The notes below the pieces were generated by a model. That model ran no database searches, had not been told where the DNA came from, and saw nothing but the letters and a program-made list of their open reading frames with translations. A stretch of DNA of 11,492 nucleotides from Oscillospiraceae bacterium (lineage in GTDB: Bacteria > Bacillota > Clostridia > Oscillospirales > Acutalibacteraceae). Below, in pieces: positions 7,257-11,492 of the stretch. The translations under genes were made by a program, and so were the position numbers. The DNA lies in NCBI GenBank assembly GCA_022508705.1, contig JAFLUO010000008.1:1-11492 (forward strand). The letters run 5' to 3'. Within the stretch, counting starts at the first letter, position 1; each line of letters begins with the position of its first letter.

Positions 7257-8531
7257 TTATGGGATATATTCAAATTCTAAATCGTATATACTTACAAGGT
7301 CACCCTCGTGAATACCCTTATTTTTAAGCTCGTCAATAATGCCGCTTGACTGCAAAACTCTTTGGAAATATTGGAGGGATTCATAGTCGTCAAGGTCGGT
7401 CTGGCAAAGAATTCTGTAAAGCCATTCTGCTTCAACAATGTAAACGTCGCCCTCAACGGTAACTTTAAATCCGTCACTCTTGGCCTTAGATTCCATTAGG
7501 CTTACGGGGATTTCTTCCGCCTCATAGCGTTTAACGGGGGGCAAAGTATCAAGAAGCCCTGCTGCCGCATTTATAAGCTCTTTTGTGCCGTGCTGTATCG
7601 GAGCGCATATTTCAAAATACTGAAACCCTTTGTCCTCAATATATTTTCTGAATGTTTCCAACTGTTCGTCGGTGGCTAAGTCAATTTTATTGCCTGCAAC
7701 AATTTGCGGACATGTAGCAAGTTCGGGATTAAACTTTTCAAGTTCTGCGTTTATCGCTTCAAAATCTTCTATAGGATCTCTGCCCTCACTGCCTGCAACG
7801 TCAACAATGTGGATAAGCATTCGGCATCTTTCAACATGGCGCAAAAATTCGTGACCGAGGCCAACGCCGTCGCTGGCGCCCTCGATAAGCCCCGGAATAT
7901 CCGCCATTACAAAGCTTTTTTCAGGCCCCATTCGTACAACTCCCAAAACGGGAATAATAGTTGTGAAATGATAATCGCCTACAATTGGCTTTGCTTCGCT
8001 GACAACGGATATAAGCGACGATTTACCGACATTCGGAAAGCCTAACAGTCCTACATCTGCAATAAGTTTTAATTCAAGCTTTACATCCCATTCCTCACCG
8101 GGTGCGCCCATTTTTGCAAAACGGGGAGCTTGCCTTGTAGATGTTGCAAAGTGGGAGTTACCCCAACCGCCTTTGCCGCCCTTCGCGGCTATAAATTCAT
8201 CATCTGAAGAAAGGTCGGCCATTATAACGCCGCTGGACTCTTCCCGAATAACAGTACCCCTCGGCACACGGATAATAAGGTCTTGTCCCTTTTTACCGCT
8301 TCTGTGACCGCCTGAGCCGTCTGAGCCGTTTTCGGCAACGTACTTTCTTTTGTAACGGAAATCCGCAAGGGTTGAAAGATTATCGTCAACCTTAAAAACT
8401 ACATTTCCGCCTCTGCCGCCGTCACCGCCGTCAGGCCCGCCGGAGGCAATGTATTTCTCACGGTGAAAGGCAACTGCGCCGTTTCCGCCGTTGCCACCCT
8501 TAATTTTAATTTTAGCAATATCAACAAACAT
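7257..8531 (-). CDS. obgE: Obg family GTPase (ObgE/CgtA), 50S subunit assembly
   Basis: The 424-aa protein has all three Obg parts. The glycine-rich N-terminal Obg fold covers residues 1-158, with repeated GG motifs such as GGNGGNGAVAFHREK (12-26). The GTPase domain has G1 GFPNVGKSS (164-172), the switch I threonine pair near 190-191, G3 DIPG (211-214) and G4 NKID (281-284). A C-terminal OCT domain spans about 345-424 and is found in Gram-positive Obg but not in E. coli ObgE. It is a GTPase of late 50S assembly and the stringent response. The G5 position reads CA rather than the usual SA (309-310). The start is ATG 8529-8531 with GAGG 7 nt upstream. It is the first gene of the obgE-mrnC-yitT-lepA-hemW run. 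Its promoter should lie in the AT-rich 8532-8700 region, but I could not pick one convincingly. Confidence 0.97.
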   Translation of the reverse strand: MFVDIAKIKIKGGNGGNGAVAFHREKYIASGGPDGGDGGRGGNVVFKVDDNLSTLADFRYKRKYVAENGSDGSGGHRSGKKGQDLIIRVPRGTVIREESSGVIMADLSSDDEFIAAKGGKGGWGNSHFATSTRQAPRFAKMGAPGEEWDVKLELKLIADVGLLGFPNVGKSSLISVVSEAKPIVGDYHFTTIIPVLGVVRMGPEKSFVMADIPGLIEGASDGVGLGHEFLRHVERCRMLIHIVDVAGSEGRDPIEDFEAINAELEKFNPELATCPQIVAGNKIDLATDEQLETFRKYIEDKGFQYFEICAPIQHGTKELINAAAGLLDTLPPVKRYEAEEIPVSLMESKAKSDGFKVTVEGDVYIVEAEWLYRILCQTDLDDYESLQYFQRVLQSSGIIDELKNKGIHEGDLVSIYDLEFEYIP

Positions 8532-8706
8532 AAAGCTACCTCAAAACTATATACAATAATATACAAGTACATATTCTTTACTATTTTACACTAAAAACTA
8601 AAAATAATAAATAGTATTCCAAAACTTTTTTATTATTTTTTAAAACAACGGTTTTCTTGCAGAAAATTATCGTGAAATGTAATAAAATATGAAAAAACAA
8701 GCTATA
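8532..8706. other. AT-rich intergenic region upstream of obgE
   Basis: With the next entries this forms a 323-bp gene-free gap between the divergent obgE and the SOS-type small gene. This half is almost pure A/T with several TAAAAT and TATTAT strings on the - strand, any of which could be a -10 for obgE, but no TTGACA-like element at the right distance stands out. I see no terminator, riboswitch or conserved RNA here. Confidence 0.5.
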
Positions 8707-8742
8707 AGTCCGCAATTTCGGACTAAAAATTGCAAAAATTGC
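8707..8742. repeat. Inverted repeat followed by a 9-bp tandem duplication, upstream of the SOS-type promoter
   Basis: AGTCCG (8707-8712) and CGGACT (8719-8724) form a perfect 6-bp inverted repeat around CAATTT. Directly after it, AAAAATTGC occurs twice in tandem (8725-8733, 8734-8742). The GCAATTT in the hairpin loop region (8712-8718) is the reverse complement of the AAATTGC in each repeat. The second copy abuts the upstream LexA-like half-site. It may be a binding site for an additional regulator, or an A-tract UP element. Confidence 0.55.
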
Positions 8743-8754
8743 GAACATTTGTAT
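8743..8754 (+). promoter_or_regulatory. Partial LexA box overlapping the -35 edge
   Basis: GAACATTTGTAT has a perfect left half-site, preceded by C as in the Gram-positive consensus CGAACnnnnGTTCG, and a degenerate right half (GTAT for GTTC). Its last base is the first base of the -35. It repeats the 9-mer GAACATTTG of the perfect box 51 bp downstream. Confidence 0.5.
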
Positions 8755-8781
8755 TGACAAAGCGAAAAAAGTTGCTATAAT
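8754..8781 (+). promoter_or_regulatory. Consensus sigma-A promoter with extended -10
   Basis: TTGACA (8754-8759) and TATAAT (8776-8781) both match the consensus in full. They are 16 bp apart, and TGC precedes the -10 as an extended element. Transcription should start near 8788. A promoter this strong would be costly if unregulated, which fits repression by a protein bound at the adjacent LexA boxes. Confidence 0.9.
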
Positions 8782-8793
8782 AGTACCCGTAAA

Positions 8794-8805
8794 GAACATT
8801 TGTTC
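8794..8805 (+). promoter_or_regulatory. LexA (SOS) operator, GAAC-N4-GTTC
   Basis: GAACATTTGTTC is a perfect match to the clostridial LexA box GAAC-N4-GTTC and closely matches the Bacillus DinR/LexA box. It lies about 6 bp past the expected transcription start, where a bound repressor would block RNA polymerase. A further GTTCG half-site follows at 8812-8816, so TTTGTTC occurs twice, 10 bp or one helical turn apart. Confidence 0.75.
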
Positions 8806-8854
8806 AAGTTTGTTCGGCAAAAAAATGAAGAAAATGTATGTGGAGGTAAGTAAT

Positions 8855-9097
8855 ATGACAACAGCAAGCGTTATTTCAATTTTAGTAGATTTTTTGGCGG
8901 TGGCACTTTTGCTTTACGGCTTTATAAATGAGGAAAAGGTCATTGATTTTGAAATGAACATTAAAAGAATAGTAGTGGGTAATATCAGAAGATATATCCG
9001 TATAAAAAATCACAAAAAAGCAGTTGCCGAAGGGCGTCATCTTCGTGAGGTAAAAATTACACCTTGCGAGCGCTCAAACGAAAGTAATGTTGCTTAA
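8855..9097 (+). CDS. Small single-pass membrane protein under a predicted SOS promoter; unknown family
   Basis: The gene encodes 80 aa. An uncharged N-terminus leads into one hydrophobic segment at about residues 4-24 (ASVISILVDFLAVALLLYGF). A short acidic stretch follows (NEEKVIDFE), then a strongly basic region at about 36-66 (KRIVVGNIRRYIRIKNHKKA and on). By the positive-inside rule the C-terminus should face the cytoplasm. The start is ATG 8855, because GGAGG lies 8 nt upstream; in-frame starts at 8810 and 8825 lack a site. It has its own consensus promoter, LexA box and terminator, so it is monocistronic. Gram-positive SOS division inhibitors (YneA, SosA, DivS) are also small single-pass membrane proteins, but no LysM domain or recognisable similarity is visible, so that role is only inference. 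I do not recognise the family. Confidence 0.85.
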   Translation: MTTASVISILVDFLAVALLLYGFINEEKVIDFEMNIKRIVVGNIRRYIRIKNHKKAVAEGRHLREVKITPCERSNESNVA

Positions 9098-9141
9098 AAT
9101 TTAGCTTTTTAAATCTTAATATATCCTCTTTCACACCTAAA

Positions 9142-9190
9142 ATACGGGGCAGTACGCTTTTTTGTACTGCCCCGTATGCTTTTATTTATT
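9142..9190. terminator. Strong rho-independent terminator
   Basis: A perfect 14-bp stem ATACGGGGCAGTAC (9142-9155) / GTACTGCCCCGTAT (9164-9177) encloses the loop GCTTTTTT and is followed by GCTTTTATTTATT. It terminates the SOS-type gene. The convergent cysteine-rich gene ends at 9182, so the same stem, followed by TTTT on the - strand, may also serve that operon. Confidence 0.93.
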
Positions 9191-9400
9191 AAATTTTTCA
9201 ATTATCTTATCATAATTTTCTTCACGGTGCGGAAACGTGCAGTTACTGCAATCCTTTACGCCGTTTGAGAGAATTGTGTAATTGCCTTTACAATCTTCTT
9301 TATAAAGCGGGCAAAAACAGAAAAGACAGTTGATTTTTTCAATCCCGCTGTGGCACGGGTAATATTCACACTCTTTATTTTCAAAAAATTTATAGCTCAT
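9182..9400 (-). CDS. Cysteine-rich small-domain protein (PF04071-like), probably metal binding
   Basis: The 72-aa protein has eight cysteines (11, 16, 25, 28, 30, 37, 51, 54) plus His17 and His58. The pattern YKFFENKECEYYPCH...NCLFCFCPLY...DCSNC..PH matches the cysteine-rich small domain found in Clostridia and methanogens, sometimes near cobalamin genes. It is thought to bind metal; no reaction is known. The start is placed at ATG 9398-9400, since family members begin close to this YKFF motif. In-frame alternatives are ATG 9424 and GTG 9430, bounded by a stop at 9437-9439. None of these has a good ribosome binding site; a short ORF ending 1 nt upstream could supply ribosomes by coupling. It is the last gene of the pyridoxamine kinase operon. 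Confidence 0.8.
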   Translation of the reverse strand: MSYKFFENKECEYYPCHSGIEKINCLFCFCPLYKEDCKGNYTILSNGVKDCSNCTFPHREENYDKIIEKFNK

Positions 9401-9401
9401 A

Positions 9402-9461
9402 TCAATCGCACAGCGATACCACATTCGCACAAAAAATCACAAAATATTTGCTTTTTTGCAC
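9402..9461 (-). CDS. Possible 19-codon leader ORF coupled to the cysteine-rich gene
   Basis: GTG at 9459-9461 follows AGAAAGGTG by about 7 nt, the only good ribosome binding site between the radical SAM gene and the cysteine-rich gene. It opens a 19-codon frame (MQKSKYFVIFCANVVSLCD) whose TGA ends 1 nt before ATG 9400. Termination there could feed ribosomes to the cysteine-rich gene. Short frames like this occur by chance, so this is tentative; the site could also be a remnant. Confidence 0.3.
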   Translation of the reverse strand: MQKSKYFVIFCANVVSLCD

Positions 9462-9489
9462 GGTAACGCACCTTTCTGTATTTTTACAC

Positions 9490-10104
9490 TTAATCTGCTG
9501 TATATTCTCTGACTCTCAGGGGGATTCCCATGCTGTCGGCGATTTTTTGGCACTCTGCAATATCATCTTTTGAAATTACGTCAACAAGCGAGAATTTAAC
9601 CTGAACATCATAATTCTTACATTCTTTTGCAAATTCAAGAATTGCAGGGAATGCTTTTTCTTTAAATGTGGGGTGGCACAAAGTCTCATACTTTTCGCTT
9701 GTGGGTGCATTGAGAGAGATTGAAACAATATCCATATTTTCGCAGATTTCCTTTGCGGTGGGCTTTTTATTGAGCAGATCCGAAAGACCGTTTGTGTTAA
9801 TGCGAAGAAGGCAATTCGACAGTTTTTCTTTAAGATATTTTGCCGTTTTGATTAAATTGTCGTAAGCGCAAGTTGGCTCGCCGTAACCGCAAAAAATAAT
9901 TTCATTATTATAAATGCTGAAATCAAAAGCGTCAATTTCGGCCTTGATTTCCTCAAATGACGGACTGTGACCCGAAAACCAAAGGGTATCGGCATCGCCT
10001 ACGCTGTCACCGTTTTTGCGGATACAAAATTCACACCTGCACGGGCAGGAATTTGTAATGTTAAGATAAACGTGATTTTCAAAAGTGTAAACTATGTTAG
10101 CCAT
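9490..10104 (-). CDS. TatD family-associated radical SAM protein
   Basis: The 204-aa protein is a compact radical SAM enzyme. The [4Fe-4S] motif C20-x3-C24-x2-C27 sits in NSCPCRCEFCIRKNGDSVGD, with an extra Cys22. FCGYGEPT (71-78) takes the place of the usual GGE motif, RINTNGL (101-107) and SISLNAP (128-134) follow, and the protein ends in PLRVREYTAD. These features match the family annotated as TatD-associated radical SAM proteins, whose substrate is unknown; the Gly-Glu-Pro and NTNG motifs are shared with activase/QueE-like enzymes. No TatD gene is in this window. The start is ATG 10102-10104 with AAGGAG 6 nt upstream, 21 nt after the ECF gene stop. It lacks the long C-terminal region of larger radical SAM enzymes. 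Confidence 0.85.
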   Translation of the reverse strand: MANIVYTFENHVYLNITNSCPCRCEFCIRKNGDSVGDADTLWFSGHSPSFEEIKAEIDAFDFSIYNNEIIFCGYGEPTCAYDNLIKTAKYLKEKLSNCLLRINTNGLSDLLNKKPTAKEICENMDIVSISLNAPTSEKYETLCHPTFKEKAFPAILEFAKECKNYDVQVKFSLVDVISKDDIAECQKIADSMGIPLRVREYTAD

Positions 10105-10125
10105 ATCTTTCTCCTTATGTAATAA

Positions 10126-10662
10126 TTATTTAAACAACCTATTTTTAAAATTCATTTTGTCAAGAACTGCGCCTAAAATCCAAAATACCGCCGCACTGCC
10201 AACTGCCTGCACAATGCTGAAGGGAACGGAGGTTAGGGCAGAGGCGAAATTATACAAAAGACTCTCCGCCGCCAGATAACCTAAAACCGTTATAATTCCC
10301 GAAAAAACTGGCATTGATGCAGTTGCTTTATTTACAATTTTATTTGGATTTTTTGTGATTTTTGCGCTGTACATAATAGCAAAGGGCAAAACATTTATAG
10401 CTTTTATTACTGCCGTTATGGGCGCCCAAACTGCGGCGCCTGCAAACAAATCCGCAATGCCGCCGCCTATAGCCGCCGCAAGACAAGCGTAGGGGAGAGG
10501 GAGAATACAGGCGGTAAGGTAAATTATACTGTCGCCCAAATGAATATATCCCTCGTTTATGCCCGTATTTATCTTTATAAATGCAGTTGCGACTGCCGTC
10601 AAAGCGGCAAAAAGTGCGGTCAAAGCCAAAAGAACAAGGTTGCGAATTTTCTTTTCAGTCAT
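10126..10662 (-). CDS. ECF transporter S-component, probably for vitamin B6
   Basis: The 178-aa integral membrane protein has about six hydrophobic segments (7-28, 44-62, 63-77, 81-100, 118-138, 145-168). It carries the ECF S-component signature GYIHLGDSIIYL (38-49) after the first helix. S-components capture a vitamin outside the cell and dock on a shared EcfA/A'/T energising module, which would be encoded elsewhere. The start is ATG 10660-10662, overlapping the pyridoxamine kinase stop by 8 nt (ATGACTGA), with GAGG about 10 nt upstream. The coupling to a B6 kinase points to pyridoxine, pyridoxal or pyridoxamine as the substrate, as predicted for PdxU/PdxU2-type S-components; this rests on context, not on binding residues. 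A thiamine-precursor substrate is the main alternative. Confidence 0.85.
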   Translation of the reverse strand: MTEKKIRNLVLLALTALFAALTAVATAFIKINTGINEGYIHLGDSIIYLTACILPLPYACLAAAIGGGIADLFAGAAVWAPITAVIKAINVLPFAIMYSAKITKNPNKIVNKATASMPVFSGIITVLGYLAAESLLYNFASALTSVPFSIVQAVGSAAVFWILGAVLDKMNFKNRLFK

Positions 10663-11491
10663 CTTTCAGCACCTCTAAAAAGTATTGAAAATTTATCCCG
10701 TCATTGCGGTCAGTACCCTCTGAAAATGTGCTTTGAGTTGACTTTTCTAAAAATTTAGTCGCAGTATTTACCGCATTTTTCAACGGAACGCCCTGCACGG
10801 CTTTGGCGGCTATTACGCTTGCGAACAGGTCGCCCGTGCCGGAGTAACTGCCGCCAAAAATCTGCGATTTTACATAACAGCATTTCTCTTTTTCGCAAAG
10901 AATATTGTAAATCTCGCCCTTGTAACGAACACCTGTAACAATAACTGATTTAAGTGTTTCGGTTATAAGCTTTTCGGCTATTGAGCAGATAAAGTCAATG
11001 TAATTTTCATCTTCGCTTTTCTCAATAATATCTGCATAATTTACATCTGCGAGTATGCAAAGCTCCGAAAGATTCGGGGTTATAATATCAGCTAATTTGG
11101 CAATTTCAGCCACTTTTTCGCAAAGCTCTTTTGAATAAGTTCCGTAAATTTCGCCGTCATCCGCCATTACGGGGTCAACAATCAAAACGGTATTTTTTGT
11201 TTTGAATTTTTTTATAAATGAGGCAATTAAATCTGCCTGAGCAGGGGATGCAATATAGCCTGTCAAAATGCCGTCAAAACTGTATCCCAGCTTTTGCCAT
11301 TCGTTTTCGTAAGCGGCAAATTCATTTGTAAGGTCAACAAAGTGATATGAGCGGTACCCCGTCTGGGCTGACAGAACTGCGGTCGGAAAAGGACAGCATT
11401 CAATTCCCAGTGAGGAAATAACGGGTATAGCTGCTGTAAGCGAACACCTGCCGAAGCCCGAAATATCACCTATAACGGCAATTCGTTTCAT
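10655..11491 (-). CDS. pdxK: Pyridoxamine/pyridoxal kinase (PdxK/PdxY-like)
   Basis: The 278-aa ribokinase-superfamily enzyme phosphorylates pyridoxal, pyridoxamine or pyridoxine with ATP to give the 5'-phosphates. Motifs in order: N-terminal GDISGFGRCSL (8-18), CCPFPTAVLSAQTGY (32-46) of the B6 pocket, VDPVMADDG (105-113), TPNLSEL (138-144) and the ATP/anion-hole motif GTGD (218-221) with catalytic Asp221. It resembles the pyridoxamine kinase branch more than ThiD hydroxymethylpyrimidine kinases. The ATG (11489-11491) is one base from the window edge; it fits the family N-terminus, so the gene is probably complete, but its ribosome binding site and promoter lie outside. It overlaps the ECF S-component gene by 8 nt, making a salvage pair: import, then trapping by phosphorylation. 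Confidence 0.93.
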   Translation of the reverse strand: MKRIAVIGDISGFGRCSLTAAIPVISSLGIECCPFPTAVLSAQTGYRSYHFVDLTNEFAAYENEWQKLGYSFDGILTGYIASPAQADLIASFIKKFKTKNTVLIVDPVMADDGEIYGTYSKELCEKVAEIAKLADIITPNLSELCILADVNYADIIEKSEDENYIDFICSIAEKLITETLKSVIVTGVRYKGEIYNILCEKEKCCYVKSQIFGGSYSGTGDLFASVIAAKAVQGVPLKNAVNTATKFLEKSTQSTFSEGTDRNDGINFQYFLEVLKDD

Positions 11492-11492
11492 A

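Noticed and set aside
8581..8820. 79-codon - strand frame with hydrophobic stretches in the obgE upstream gap
   Set aside because: It runs across the consensus promoter, the LexA boxes and the repeats, has AT-driven Phe/Leu/Ile composition and no convincing ribosome binding site.
8810..8854. Longer starts (TTG 8810, ATG 8825) for the SOS-type gene
   Set aside because: Neither has a ribosome binding site; GGAGG at 8842-8846 serves ATG 8855.

Overview
The window looks like chromosomal DNA from a moderately AT-rich Gram-positive anaerobe of the class Clostridia, probably near Oscillospiraceae/Ruminococcaceae. Support: strong AGGAGG-type ribosome binding sites, dense same-strand operons with 8-29 nt overlaps, an acetyl-CoA-type MetA, mini-RNase III (MrnC), an ECF vitamin transporter S-component, an LPxTG-type sorting signal and a Gram-positive/clostridial LexA box. 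The lineage is inferred from protein style; no rRNA or marker search was possible.

Layout. (1) 1-507 (+): the 3' end of a secreted GH51-type alpha-L-arabinofuranosidase with a C-terminal LPETG/hydrophobic/basic sorting signal, closed by a bidirectional terminator. (2) 549-2453 (-): metA (homoserine O-acyltransferase, probably acetyl-CoA dependent) followed by a Gfo/Idh/MocA oxidoreductase. (3) 2624-3019 (+): an unrecognised 131-aa protein with three membrane segments and a coiled coil, divergent from metA and with its own terminator. (4) 3078-8531 (-): a five-gene run read obgE-mrnC-yitT-like-lepA-hemW, covering ribosome assembly and rRNA maturation, a membrane protein, translation factor EF4 and a heme chaperone. 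Gaps or overlaps are 8-29 nt throughout, so it is probably one operon. (5) 8532-9190: a regulatory region and a single small gene (+) with a consensus sigma-A promoter (TTGACA, 16 bp, TGC-TATAAT), a perfect GAAC-N4-GTTC LexA box just past the transcription start, a second partial box touching the -35, and a 14-bp-stem terminator. (6) 9182-11491 (-): an operon read pyridoxamine kinase, ECF S-component (probably for vitamin B6), TatD-associated radical SAM protein, then a cysteine-rich small-domain protein, with a possible 19-codon coupling ORF before the last gene.

The most interesting item is the 80-aa single-pass membrane protein in (5). Its promoter has the architecture of an SOS gene, and small single-pass membrane proteins are what Gram-positive bacteria use as SOS cell-division inhibitors (YneA, SosA, DivS). 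It has no LysM domain and I recognise no family, so it may be an undescribed SOS effector. The vitamin B6 kinase/transporter pair, linked to two poorly understood metal- or Fe-S-binding proteins, is the second point of interest. I saw no mobile elements, CRISPR arrays, tRNA or rRNA genes.
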